DNA of 64,000 bases, taken from contig CAYPRB010000006.1 of NCBI GenBank assembly GCA_964413055.1, positions 1-64,000 of the forward strand. Reading direction: 5' to 3'. Made by a program: the position numbers and the translations under genes. Of this stretch, positions 1 to 6,629 are shown piece after piece. Source of the stretch: UBA3102 sp964413055. GTDB lineage: Bacteria; Bacillota; Desulfotomaculia; Desulfotomaculales; Pelotomaculaceae. The notes below the pieces were generated by a model that was not told the DNA's origin, searched no databases, and worked only from the letters and a program-made list of their open reading frames with translations. The stretch's first letter is position 1. Each line of letters begins with the position of its first letter.

Positions 1-2
1 AT

Positions 3-110
3 TCCAGCACCGCTACTACGGCGGCAGTATACGCGCACGCTGTACGTCGTAGTGAAAGCATTAGCCTGTTGACACACCAATCAGCACACCAAAACTTAAG
101 AAAACAGTAA
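3..110 (+). CDS. Tyrosine recombinase/integrase, C-terminal fragment (5' end outside window)
   Basis: The reading frame is open from base 3 to the TAA at 108-110 and enters from outside the window. The 35 visible residues begin SSTATTAAVYAHAVRR, which resembles the last box of tyrosine recombinases (HSS..TT...Y.H). The tyrosine at codon 30-32 would be the DNA-cleaving nucleophile. The stop lies about 30 bp from a tRNA-3'-end-like sequence at 141-163, the usual place for an integrase of a tRNA-targeting element. Only the last box is visible, so the family is a pattern match and not proven. It could also be a chance open frame. Confidence 0.5.
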   Translation, partial: SSTATTAAVYAHAVRRSESISLLTHQSAHQNLRKQ

Positions 111-140
111 CGTCAAGGCTTTGTGTAGGGATGTATTTAA

Positions 141-163
141 TTCGATTCCTGCCAGGCGCACCA
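141..163 (+). other. Probable attachment site: 3' end of a tRNA gene without its 5' part
   Basis: The 23 bases read as a T-loop (TTCGATT), a T-stem 3' strand (CCTGC), an acceptor 3' strand (CAGGCGC), discriminator A and CCA. No matching 5' acceptor (GCGCCTG) or T-stem 5' strand lies just upstream, so this is not an intact tRNA. A bare tRNA 3' end beside a recombinase C-terminus is the classic signature of an att site at the end of an integrated element. The intact tRNA would lie to the left, outside the window. A degenerate tmRNA end was considered but the T-stem does not pair. Confidence 0.5.
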
Positions 164-179
164 AAGAGTTAATAAAAAG

Positions 180-209
180 CCTTGAAAATTAAAAATCAAG
201 GGTTTTTTT
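180..209 (+). terminator. Intrinsic terminator
   Basis: Stem CCTTGA (180-185) pairs with TCAAGG (196-201) and is followed by a run of seven T. It lies directly after the tRNA-like 3' end and would end transcription of whatever gene precedes it. Confidence 0.6.
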
Positions 210-298
210 GTTTTTAAGTCAAGGAAGCCAGGCAAGTAATTCCTTAAGGAATCCTTGATTTTCTTAGGTTTCTCTAACGATACTGAACGGGTAAGCCA

Positions 299-336
299 TT
301 TGACCTTATATCAATATACTGATAAAATATGCATAT
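299..336 (+). promoter_or_regulatory. Promoter and palindromic operator of the toxin-antitoxin pair
   Basis: TTGACC (299-304) and TAAAAT (323-328) are spaced by 18 bp. The perfect palindrome ATATGCATAT (327-336) overlaps the end of the -10 box, just ahead of the antitoxin ribosome binding site. Phd/YefM antitoxins autoregulate by binding short palindromes at this position, so an operator role is inferred. Confidence 0.4.
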
Positions 337-358
337 AATATAGTTGGAGGTGTGTAAT

Positions 359-622
359 ATGCCTAACATCAGACCAAGCTCTGATTTGAGAAATAAGTAC
401 AACGAGATTTCGGAGTTTTGCCACAAGTATTCCGAGCCTGTTTATATTACCAAAAACGGACAGGGAGATCTGGCGGTCATGAGCATAGCTACTTATGAAA
501 GACTCGTTGGAAAGTTTGAATTGTATAAGCTGCTGGATGAAGGAATGGAAGCTGTAAAAAACCGTAGAGTTGTACCTGCAGAGAGCGTATTTGATAAAAT
601 CGAAAACGGATTTTCGAAATGA
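359..622 (+). CDS. Type II antitoxin, Phd/YefM family
   Basis: An 87-residue protein with the Phd/YefM pattern: N-terminal PSSDLRNKYNEISEF (DNA-binding fold), then EPVYITKNGQGDLAVMSIATYERL, the usual strand-turn-strand followed by a helix. The C-terminal tail is charged and would bind and mask the toxin. The ATG at 359 is chosen because GGAGG lies 8 bp upstream; an in-frame TTG at 344 has no site. It overlaps the downstream toxin by ATGA (619-622), so the two are translationally coupled. A palindrome just upstream suggests autoregulation. It lies in the accessory left end near a recombinase fragment. Confidence 0.9.
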   Translation: MPNIRPSSDLRNKYNEISEFCHKYSEPVYITKNGQGDLAVMSIATYERLVGKFELYKLLDEGMEAVKNRRVVPAESVFDKIENGFSK

Positions 623-933
623 AGCAATATAAGGTTTTGATGACTGAGCCTGCGGCGGACGACTTGCAGGCGATTGCCAAATACATTTCCGGTGAATTGC
701 TTGAGCCTGTTATAGCGAAAAAACTGGTGGGCAAAATCAAAGAGGCTGTAATGAGTCTGGACAAACTACCGGTCCGTCACGCTCTGGTAGCGGATGAACG
801 TCTTGCTGTGCAAGGGATTCGCATGCTGATTGTAGAAAACTATATTGTATTTTATGTGATATCTGAAATAGATGAAACCGTAACGGTTGTCCGGATTCTA
901 TATGGCGGTCGGGATTGGAAGTGTTTGTTGTAA
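619..933 (+). CDS. Type II toxin, RelE/ParE superfamily
   Basis: A 104-residue protein with the RelE/ParE layout: MKQYKVLMTEPAADDLQAIAKYIS at the start (strand, then the helix typical of ParE/RelE), a central LDKLPVRHALV segment, then GIRMLIVENYIVFYVISE and VTVVRILYGGRDW, the C-terminal beta sheet. ParE members inhibit gyrase and RelE members cleave ribosome-bound mRNA; the sequence alone does not decide which. Length is normal. It starts inside the antitoxin stop codon and is followed by a terminator at 971-999, so the pair is a self-contained unit. Confidence 0.88.
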   Translation: MKQYKVLMTEPAADDLQAIAKYISGELLEPVIAKKLVGKIKEAVMSLDKLPVRHALVADERLAVQGIRMLIVENYIVFYVISEIDETVTVVRILYGGRDWKCLL

Positions 934-970
934 CCCCGGGACGCAGAATCAGATTGGAAAAATATATATT

Positions 971-999
971 ATCGCTTCAATTTAGAAGCGATTTTTTTG
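971..999 (+). terminator. Intrinsic terminator after the toxin gene
   Basis: ATCGCTTC (971-978) pairs perfectly with GAAGCGAT (985-992), followed by seven T. Confidence 0.8.
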
Positions 1000-1199
1000 T
1001 CCTGTGACAAACTGCTGTCATTAACTACAGGTATAATAAAATCACTATCAAGCAACACGTTTAAAATCACAATTGCGGCGTAGGTTCCACTTTAATCAAG
1101 TCTCCATTACTGCGGGTAAAGAACAATCGAGCACAGTTTTTTGGTGGTTAATTTTGTTATTTAATGCAGGTTATTGTATTTTTTCGGCGAAAGAATAAC

Positions 1200-1368
1200 A
1201 TGAATAAAAAAGATTTTTTAAAGAGTAACGAATTGGGGGATCTTTTAACTCTCAATCTCATAATCCGATTTTTCTAAGCCGCTGAATATCGCCTATAAAA
1301 AAACGGAGTGGGGCAAAATCAACCATGACAGATATAAAATCATTGAGGACATGTATCGGAAGGAGTAA
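1200..1368 (+). pseudogene. Possible frameshifted small gene, unknown
   Basis: An ATG at 1200 opens a 25-codon frame (MNKKDFLKSNELGDLL...) that stops at 1277. Another frame open across the same place runs to a TAA at 1366-1368 and ends KINHDRYKIIEDMYRKE. Together they read like one protein of about 55 residues broken by a frameshift. No family is recognised and no strong ribosome binding site is seen. The remaining sequence between 1000 and 1440 shows no other feature. Confidence 0.2.
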
Positions 1369-1442
1369 TAATCAACTAAACCAAGTCCGGTTATGCGAGG
1401 GGGGATTAGGATATAAAGTATTCGGAATTAGAGTTAAAAAGA

Positions 1443-1721
1443 ATGATCAAAGCTGGAGATTTAAGTATTGAAGATCAGATCAAATTTAACATTCTTAATT
1501 TCATACGTACAATTCACCTCAATAAACAGGATTTTGTTCAAGGATCCTACGGCACGGAATTTTACGGTGAGCTACCGATGACATTTAGAAAGAAGGCCGG
1601 ACAGGTTGTGGGTTTGATTACTGTGAAGACCGAAGGCGATGAACGGACCTATGTCTTCAATGATCGTGGGTATGAGTTGCTTGATGATTTGTTGCAATTA
1701 GAAGAGTTGTCGGGCAGGTGA
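1443..1721 (+). CDS. Hypothetical protein, about 92 residues
   Basis: A short, mildly acidic soluble protein with no family I recognise. No signal peptide or membrane segment is visible. The ATG at 1443 has no ribosome binding site. In the same frame the strong GAGGGGGG at 1397-1404 lies 8 bp before an ATA at 1413, and the added residues KYSELELKR fit smoothly onto MIKAGDLSIEDQIKF. The true start may therefore be an ATA codon, giving 102 residues. It lies in the accessory left end. Confidence 0.5.
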   Translation: MIKAGDLSIEDQIKFNILNFIRTIHLNKQDFVQGSYGTEFYGELPMTFRKKAGQVVGLITVKTEGDERTYVFNDRGYELLDDLLQLEELSGR

Positions 1722-1728
1722 TGGGAAT

Positions 1729-1804
1729 GTTTCACGAAACAGAGGCCTGACGCCATGACAACCGGAAGTTCCACAGGCCCCGGAGGGTTGTTCTACCCGC
1801 GGGA
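1729..1804 (+). promoter_or_regulatory. Possible structured, pseudoknotted leader RNA ahead of the Spo0E-like gene
   Basis: Several pairings interlock. GTTT/AAAC flank CACG at 1729-1740. GGCCTG (1744-1749) pairs with CAGGCC (1774-1779). ACAACC (1758-1763), inside that stem, pairs with GGTTGT (1786-1791) outside it, forming an H-type pseudoknot. A terminator follows at 1805-1829. CGCC at 1751-1754 repeats the 5' arm of that terminator, so it could compete for GGCG at 1817-1820. The layout resembles a riboswitch, but no known class is recognised and chance pairing is possible. Confidence 0.3.
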
Positions 1805-1829
1805 CGCCTTATTGGAGGCGGCCTTTTTT
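1805..1829 (+). terminator. Intrinsic terminator upstream of the Spo0E-like gene
   Basis: CGCCTT (1805-1810) pairs with GAGGCG (1815-1820; last pair G-U), then GCC and a run of six or seven T. It lies 74 bp before the Spo0E-like start codon, so it either ends the preceding gene or acts as an attenuator. Confidence 0.65.
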
Positions 1830-1902
1830 AGGTTGTGGCAACACTGGTGGGAGATAGAGGTGCGAGAGGAGGTTTGAAATCATTTTAAAAGGAGTTGGCG
1901 TC

Positions 1903-2175
1903 ATGGACCTTTCCTGCCGGGTGGCGGATTTTATTGTTTATGCGGAGAAACTGTATGAACTGCCGGTCCCGGGTTTTGTTGCTGAAAGGCGCAGCAGCCG
2001 GTTAAGCCGCAGGGAACTACTCGACGAAATTGAACGCCTGCGCGCCGAAATGGCAGGCCTGACTGCTGCGGGGGCTGATTATGATAAACTGCTGGAACTC
2101 AGCCGGCAGCTGGATAAATTGATCGTACTTTTTTACAAATTTGATGAAAATGACAGCCGCAATGGGTACAGTTAA
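1903..2175 (+). CDS. Spo0E-like aspartyl-phosphate phosphatase
   Basis: A 90-residue protein whose C-terminal half (about residues 45-80) reads EIERLRAEMAGL...KLLELSRQLDKLIVLFYK. This is the two-helix hairpin of the Spo0E family with the signature S..LDKLI. Family members remove phosphate from phosphorylated Spo0A and so delay sporulation. The N-terminal 40 residues are an extension beyond the usual 50-60 residue core. The ATG has AAAGGAG 9 bp upstream. A terminator and possible structured leader precede it, so expression may be attenuated. The call rests on the signature and length. Confidence 0.75.
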   Translation: MDLSCRVADFIVYAEKLYELPVPGFVAERRSSRLSRRELLDEIERLRAEMAGLTAAGADYDKLLELSRQLDKLIVLFYKFDENDSRNGYS

Positions 2176-2321
2176 ACCGCAGCGCCACTTATAATCTGTA
2201 AATAATCGGTGCAGACAACCCCTTTCTTTAAAATATTTGACTGCACGAACACCTGTTTGGTATACTGTTTTAAGTAAAATGTGCAGCTGTGCAACAGGTT
2301 GCACGGGGGTAGTTAAAAATT

Positions 2322-2444
2322 GTGAAAAAGCTGTATAACTGTCTTATAAGGGTAAAATTGACGAAAAAGGTGGTCCCGGTTACATTCATTGGTTTGGCAG
2401 GTGACACCGGGTCGTTAATTATACATCTGCAGGAAATGTTTTGA
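2322..2444 (+). CDS. Hypothetical small protein, 40 residues
   Basis: A GTG-started frame, MKKLYNCLIRVKLTKK..., with a hydrophobic middle (PVTFIGLAGDTGSLIIHL). A GGGGGT at 2305-2310 could serve as ribosome binding site, though it is 11 bp away. It is followed after 3 bp by a second small frame that also begins with a V-K-L-T motif. No family is recognised. Confidence 0.3.
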   Translation: MKKLYNCLIRVKLTKKVVPVTFIGLAGDTGSLIIHLQEMF

Positions 2445-2447
2445 ATA

Positions 2448-2612
2448 ATGGTAAAGCTAACCGAAGCTGAAACAAAAAGCTTAGATGGAGTAAAAGTTAG
2501 GTTTGTTGTCAACAATATTGACGAAAATGGCAAGATAAAAAACGGAGTTGCGACGACGACGAAAAGTCGAAAATCAACTGTTCCATTTACGGAATTGCCA
2601 CTTGTAAAATAA
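2448..2612 (+). CDS. Hypothetical small protein, 54 residues
   Basis: The ATG at 2448 opens a frame coding for MVKLTEAETKSLDGVKVRF and ending TVPFTELPLVK. It is lysine- and threonine-rich, soluble and of natural-looking composition, but no family is recognised. The ribosome binding site is weak (AGGA at 2431). It lies 3 bp after another small frame, so the two may form a tiny operon or be pieces of a decayed gene. Confidence 0.35.
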   Translation: MVKLTEAETKSLDGVKVRFVVNNIDENGKIKNGVATTTKSRKSTVPFTELPLVK

Positions 2613-2652
2613 TCCAAATATAAAAATCCATTTCTTATGCCAAACTTTGAAA

Positions 2653-2683
2653 CGACTCCGGCGGTATATTCTTGCCGGAGTCG
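2653..2683. repeat. Strong 10-bp inverted repeat (stem-loop)
   Basis: CGACTCCGGC (2653-2662) pairs perfectly with GCCGGAGTCG (2674-2683) around an 11-bp loop. No T-run follows on either strand within a few bases, so it is not a clear terminator. It lies between a small gene and the remnant acetyltransferase and may be the end of a small mobile element. Confidence 0.5.
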
Positions 2684-2818
2684 CTCGGTTTCTGATGCGG
2701 AAGGAAAGCAGGCAGGAATTTGAGGATTGGAAAGCAAGACAAACTTTTAAAAATAACAAAACCCCAAAATAATAAGAGCTTCATTTCAACTGCAAGTTGT
2801 GCTTTTTTAAGAACTATA

Positions 2819-2932
2819 TCATAAAGTTGCAGCATAGATGCGAGAACTATCTCCCCATGGATGATAACCTGTTCCAATATGTTCAAATCCATATTTTTCA
2901 TAATATCCGATTAAGCATCTGGTTTTCTTCCC
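2819..2932 (-). pseudogene. C-terminal remnant of a GNAT-type N-acetyltransferase
   Basis: On the minus strand this frame reads CLIGYYEKYGFEHIGTGYHP followed by WGDSSRIYAATL and a stop at 2819-2821. The pattern YYEKYGFE..G is the standard end of GNAT acetyltransferases (the last helix and strands). Only about 37 residues remain: the frame is closed by an in-frame stop at 2933-2935 and the acetyl-CoA site is absent. It overlaps, in another frame, the 3' end of the TnpC-like gene. This looks like a deletion that joined a transposon regulator to a dead acetyltransferase. Confidence 0.6.
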
Positions 2933-3245
2933 TTAAGGTCTGGACAGTTCTTTTAAGGCTCTCAATCAGCTTGTCTTTTGAAGCATCCGAAGCCGTCAGT
3001 TTATTACGAGCGGGTACCGGCGACGAACTTTTTTTATAGATAACTGCTTCTGTCGCCCGAAGCAGATCGGGGTAGCTGTACAAAAATGCTTTTGACACCC
3101 CAGCATGCTTACATATCCAGGCCTTGGATAAAGGTTCACTAAGGCTATTTCCCCTTTCAACTTCCTGGAGAAGATCCATTACTGCTTTTTTCTTATCATG
3201 GCTTTCTCTCTTTTTAGTAGCAATCGTGAATATATTTTTTGCCAC
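2898..3245 (-). CDS. TnpC-like transposition regulator of Tn554 type (DUF6262), orphan
   Basis: A 115-residue basic protein: an N-terminal lysine-rich region (KKRESHDKKKAVMDLLQEVE), a central AWICKHAGVSKAFLYSYPDL resembling a helix-turn-helix (VSKAFLY.....L is the family hallmark), and a C-terminal coiled coil (SLKRTVQTLREENQMLNRIL). Tn554-type elements carry such a protein with two tyrosine recombinases, TnpA and TnpB. Neither is present here, so it is an orphan, and its coiled coil may be cut short where the GNAT remnant begins. The GTG start at 3245 has only a weak ribosome binding site, so the start is uncertain. Confidence 0.6.
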   Translation of the reverse strand: MAKNIFTIATKKRESHDKKKAVMDLLQEVERGNSLSEPLSKAWICKHAGVSKAFLYSYPDLLRATEAVIYKKSSSPVPARNKLTASDASKDKLIESLKRTVQTLREENQMLNRIL

Positions 3246-3278
3246 CGGGTATAATAAGAACCTTGAGGTGAGCGGAAT

Positions 3279-3668
3279 ATGCAGTTATCGCCCGGTGAAC
3301 GTTCCATTCTTTCTTATTTTACTTCGAGCAGGCAGGCGCAGAAGGCGGTTGCGGCTTTGCATGATGCCGGCTTTATCAATGTCCAACTGGACCGGGTATC
3401 CCGTTTTGGTGGTGGGCTTGACGCTTATTACAACAGTCCGCTCAACAAAGCTCAAACCATTACCGGACCGGTTTTGTTTTCCGGTGATGTGTACGGAATC
3501 GATCAAGATACCAGGGTATTACTTGGGGCGGATCCCTCCGTCAGCGGCTACGGTTACCAAGATTACGGTTTGGGCGGGGGACGGGATTTTTTGGTTACGG
3601 TGGTAACCAGGGAAGAGTTGCTGGAGCAAGCCGCGCATATAATTAAACAACATGACGGGATGATGTAA
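3279..3668 (+). CDS. Hypothetical protein resembling general stress protein 17M/YflT-like domain
   Basis: A 129-residue soluble protein. Residues 9-35 (LSYFTSSRQAQKAVAALHDA, then GF.NVQLDRVSRFG) resemble the start of the ferredoxin-like domain found in YflT/general stress 17M proteins, where a strand is followed by a helix and a strand. The second half is rich in Gly and Tyr (SGYGYQDYGLGGGRDF) and ends with a strand and helix (FLVTVVTREELLEQAAHIIK). The start has GAGGTG 9 bp upstream. It is monocistronic, with a terminator after it. Function is unknown; the family resemblance is weak. Confidence 0.55.
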   Translation: MQLSPGERSILSYFTSSRQAQKAVAALHDAGFINVQLDRVSRFGGGLDAYYNSPLNKAQTITGPVLFSGDVYGIDQDTRVLLGADPSVSGYGYQDYGLGGGRDFLVTVVTREELLEQAAHIIKQHDGMM

Positions 3669-3690
3669 AAATCACATTTTAAATATTTTA

Positions 3691-3736
3691 AAAAACTCCT
3701 ACCGGTATTAAGCAACTTTTCCGGGGGAGTTTTTTA
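3691..3736 (+). terminator. Intrinsic terminator
   Basis: AAAAACTCC (3691-3699) pairs with GGAGTTTTT (3726-3734). CCGG at 3702-3705 and 3721-3724 can extend the stem inward. The T-run is part of the 3' arm. Confidence 0.65.
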
Positions 3737-3891
3737 TTATAGCAAATATAATAAAATTTGATGATTATTTTGATATCATTAGCATTTGTGATGTAAACTA
3801 GAAACAAACTTGTTTTTTTAGTTTATTTTGGTTACAATGGTAAAGTATAAAATGTATTAATATTGAGGAGTTCTGATGGGAGGGCTTGCTT

Positions 3892-4809
3892 TTGAAACGG
3901 GTGGTCAGCGTCAGCCTTGGTTCTTCCAAGCGCGACCACAAGGTTTATGCGGATTTTTTAGGAGAAAAGTTTGAAATTTCCCGCATGGGCACGGATGGTA
4001 ATTTTGACCGGGCCCTGGAATTATTGCAGGATTTGGATGGTAAGGTAGATGCCATAGGTCTGGGTGGGATCGATGTCTACCTTTTTGTTAAGAATAAACG
4101 TTATGCCATTAAAGACGGACTTAGACTGATGGAAGCGGTGCAGGTTACTCCGATAGTAGACGGAAGCGGCCTGAAAAATACTTTGGAAAGAGAAGTAGTA
4201 CGGGTTCTGGCTGATGAAACAGGTCATTTGAAAAAAGGTACCAAGGTGCTCATGGTAAGTTCAGTTGACCGGTTCGGCATGGCCGAGGCGCTTACCGAAA
4301 TGGGTTGTGATGTAACGTTCGGAGACTTGATTTTTACCGCCGGTATTCCCTATCCGATCAAGACCGTGGAAGAACTTGAGGAGTTAGCAGGACGTATCTT
4401 GCCCGAGATATCTCAAATGCCTTTTCATATGATTTATCCCACCGGAAAAAAACAGGAAACCCAGGATGAAGACAAGGTAAAGAAATTTGCCCGGTATTAC
4501 CATGATGCTGAAGTGATCGGCGGTGATTTTCATTTAATCAGACGTTTTATGCCTGATCAAATGAACCGGCAAATTATTCTCACCAATACTACTACTTTGG
4601 ATGATATCGAGTTTTTGAGGAAAAAAGGGGTAGCCCTGCTGGTGACTACTACTCCTGAATATGAAGGCAGGTCTTTCGGAACCAACGTGATGGAAGCGGT
4701 ACTCGTATCCATAATCGGCAAGCCGTGGAACGATATTACCAGTAAAGATTATTTAGATCTTTTGCTACAATTAAATTTTAGACCGCGCATCCTTGATTTA
4801 AAAGCATAA
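3892..4809 (+). CDS. Conserved protein of the clostridial family often labelled quinate 5-dehydrogenase; function uncertain
   Basis: A 305-residue soluble protein. Residues about 110-150 read GTKVLMVSSVDRFGMAEALTEMGCDVTFGD, a strand-helix-strand typical of a Rossmann-like nucleotide fold, although the classic GxGxxG is missing. I recall related clostridial proteins being annotated quinate 5-dehydrogenase; that name is not supported by any catalytic motif I can see. The TTG at 3892 is chosen because GGGAGG lies 8 bp upstream; a TTG at 3886 would be too close. It heads an operon with an SCP2 protein and an APC permease. Confidence 0.6.
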   Translation: MKRVVSVSLGSSKRDHKVYADFLGEKFEISRMGTDGNFDRALELLQDLDGKVDAIGLGGIDVYLFVKNKRYAIKDGLRLMEAVQVTPIVDGSGLKNTLEREVVRVLADETGHLKKGTKVLMVSSVDRFGMAEALTEMGCDVTFGDLIFTAGIPYPIKTVEELEELAGRILPEISQMPFHMIYPTGKKQETQDEDKVKKFARYYHDAEVIGGDFHLIRRFMPDQMNRQIILTNTTTLDDIEFLRKKGVALLVTTTPEYEGRSFGTNVMEAVLVSIIGKPWNDITSKDYLDLLLQLNFRPRILDLKA

Positions 4810-4859
4810 TTGATTATATAACCATGTATTTAGAAGGCAACCGGAAGGAGGGTATGACT

Positions 4860-5213
4860 TTGGCCACACATGAAGAAATAACGGAAAGCCTGAAAGTGTT
4901 TACAGATAATTACAATAAAAGTGAACGTTTAAAAATAATGAACCGGGACTGGGACCGGGTGGTGGAGGTCAAGGCAACCGACGTAGAGTCAGAACACACA
5001 ATGATTTTAAAGGACGGGGTGGTTTCGTTAAAAAAAGGAGTGGTAGAAAATCCCGACTTGACGGTAATTTCCGACAGCGAAACCCTGGCCGATATTTTTT
5101 ACGGTGATATTACCCCTACAGAGCCTTATAATAACGGTACCTTGCGCATAATGGGGTCTGAAGACGATATCATCCGGCTTGATTTCATTTCACTTTTGAT
5201 CTGGGGTGAATAA
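4860..5213 (+). CDS. SCP2 sterol-binding-domain protein
   Basis: A 117-residue protein that reads as a single SCP2 fold: an N-terminal helix (ATHEEITESLKVFTDNYNKS), a beta sheet (DRVVEVKATDVESEHTMILK, then GVVSLKKG) and the family-like PDLTVISDSETLADIFYGDI, where the helix binds the lipid-like ligand. Such domains bind hydrophobic molecules in a tunnel. GGAAGGAGGG ends at 4852, so the TTG at 4860 has correct spacing while the ATG at 4854 is too close. It sits between an uncharacterised dehydrogenase-like protein and a permease. Confidence 0.65.
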   Translation: MATHEEITESLKVFTDNYNKSERLKIMNRDWDRVVEVKATDVESEHTMILKDGVVSLKKGVVENPDLTVISDSETLADIFYGDITPTEPYNNGTLRIMGSEDDIIRLDFISLLIWGE

Positions 5214-5214
5214 A

Positions 5215-6582
5215 GTGCAGTTAAAAAGAGTTTTGACTTTACGTACAGTGGTTGCTACCAGTGCTGGCCTTACCCTGGCCAGCTCGTCTTTTATAGCGGC
5301 CGTACAGGTAGCTGGTTTTCTTTTAGGGGATACGGCCTGGATTGCTATTCTGGTGGGCGGAGTGCTGTGTTTTCTTACGGCGGCTTGTTTTTCCGAGTTG
5401 AACGGCCTTCTACCGACGGCAAACGGGATCCGGCTTTACTTTAAACGCGCCTTTAACGACCAGGTATCCCTGACCGTATCGATAATGTATATGCTAATTG
5501 TGATAATCGGCGTGGTGGGCGCTGAAAGTTACGTGATCTCCTCTATCCTAAATGAGGCCTTTCCTGCTGTGCCGCCTTACTTTTGGATTGTATTAATGCT
5601 TCTGGCCGTGACCGCCATGAATATCAGAGGGATTAAAATTGCCGGTATTTTTCAGGATGTCATTACCTACGGTCTTATGGCTTCAATTATTCTGTTTGGC
5701 CTAATTGCCCTGTATAAAGTTAATTTTCAGTTGGATGCCCCTCTGGCACCGGGAAGTGCTTCGGGAATTATAAATGCTGTGGCAATCGGAATATTCCTTT
5801 TTGTTGGTTTTGAATGGGTGACGCCGCTGGCTGAGGAGGTTACCCAAATTAAGCAAATATCCCGGGGGATGATGATTGCCCTGGGTATTCTAAGCGTGGC
5901 TTATGCCCTTTTTACCGTGGGCATGACCGCCGTTTTGCCCAAAGAGACCCTGGCGCATTCCGCCTCGCCGCAGGTGGTTTTTGCCCGGGCCGTTTTAGGT
6001 GATACCGGTGTATTTTGGATGACGGCAGTCAGCCTGGCGGCCACGGTTACCACCTTTAATGCCGGGATGATCAGTGTCTCCCGGTTTATGTACGCTTCAG
6101 CCAGGGAACACGTGCTGCCCGCAATTTTCAAGAAAGTCAGCATCAGGTTTTTTACTCCCTGGGCGGCAATCGTGACCCTTTTTTTTATCGGACTGGTGGC
6201 AGCAGGGGTAACCCTTTTCACCCAGCGCTACGTAATGTTGGTAGAATTGGCCGCTGCCATGGAGTCAATTGTCTACGCGCTGGCAGGCCTTGCGGTGATC
6301 AGTTTACACCGCAGACTGCCGGACCAACCCAGGCCTTACTTGATAAAAGGGGGTTACCTGGTGCCGGCCTTGACCACAATGGTTTTTACGGTTCTTGCGG
6401 CAGCTGTGTTTACCTCTAATCCTTGGGTGCTGATAATTATGGCAGTGGCGTTTCTAATATGTCTGGCATATGTAAAAACAGCGGTGCCTTATTTGAGAAA
6501 AAAACATCAGAGCGTTAAGCCGGCGGCCAAGAGACGCCGCCCGGTAAGAACCGCAAAAGAATTTGACGGCAAGCATGAATAA
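5215..6582 (+). CDS. APC-superfamily amino acid/polyamine permease
   Basis: A 455-residue membrane protein with about 12 hydrophobic segments. The first carries TSAGLTLASSSFIAAVQVAG, the broken helix at the start of APC transporters. It ends in a basic tail (KKHQSVKPAAKRRRPVRTAK). Such permeases import or exchange amino acids or amines; the substrate is unknown. GTG 5215 is chosen because GGGGTG lies 6 bp upstream; GTG 5206 overlaps the preceding stop. It is the last gene of the 3892-6582 operon and is followed by a terminator. Confidence 0.85.
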   Translation: MQLKRVLTLRTVVATSAGLTLASSSFIAAVQVAGFLLGDTAWIAILVGGVLCFLTAACFSELNGLLPTANGIRLYFKRAFNDQVSLTVSIMYMLIVIIGVVGAESYVISSILNEAFPAVPPYFWIVLMLLAVTAMNIRGIKIAGIFQDVITYGLMASIILFGLIALYKVNFQLDAPLAPGSASGIINAVAIGIFLFVGFEWVTPLAEEVTQIKQISRGMMIALGILSVAYALFTVGMTAVLPKETLAHSASPQVVFARAVLGDTGVFWMTAVSLAATVTTFNAGMISVSRFMYASAREHVLPAIFKKVSIRFFTPWAAIVTLFFIGLVAAGVTLFTQRYVMLVELAAAMESIVYALAGLAVISLHRRLPDQPRPYLIKGGYLVPALTTMVFTVLAAAVFTSNPWVLIIMAVAFLICLAYVKTAVPYLRKKHQSVKPAAKRRRPVRTAKEFDGKHE

Positions 6583-6629
6583 CGCGTAAAGGTAATCTTG
6601 TTGGAACAATTTAAAATGCAAACCTGTCT

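Noticed and set aside
1..170. 3' end of tmRNA (ssrA)
   Set aside because: The T-stem does not pair and no tag-like reading frame or pseudoknot series is visible; an att-type tRNA 3' end next to a recombinase fits better.
2270..2737. 155-codon minus-strand open frame
   Set aside because: It runs antisense to two small plus-strand frames and through a strong stem-loop, with no ribosome binding site and no protein-like pattern.
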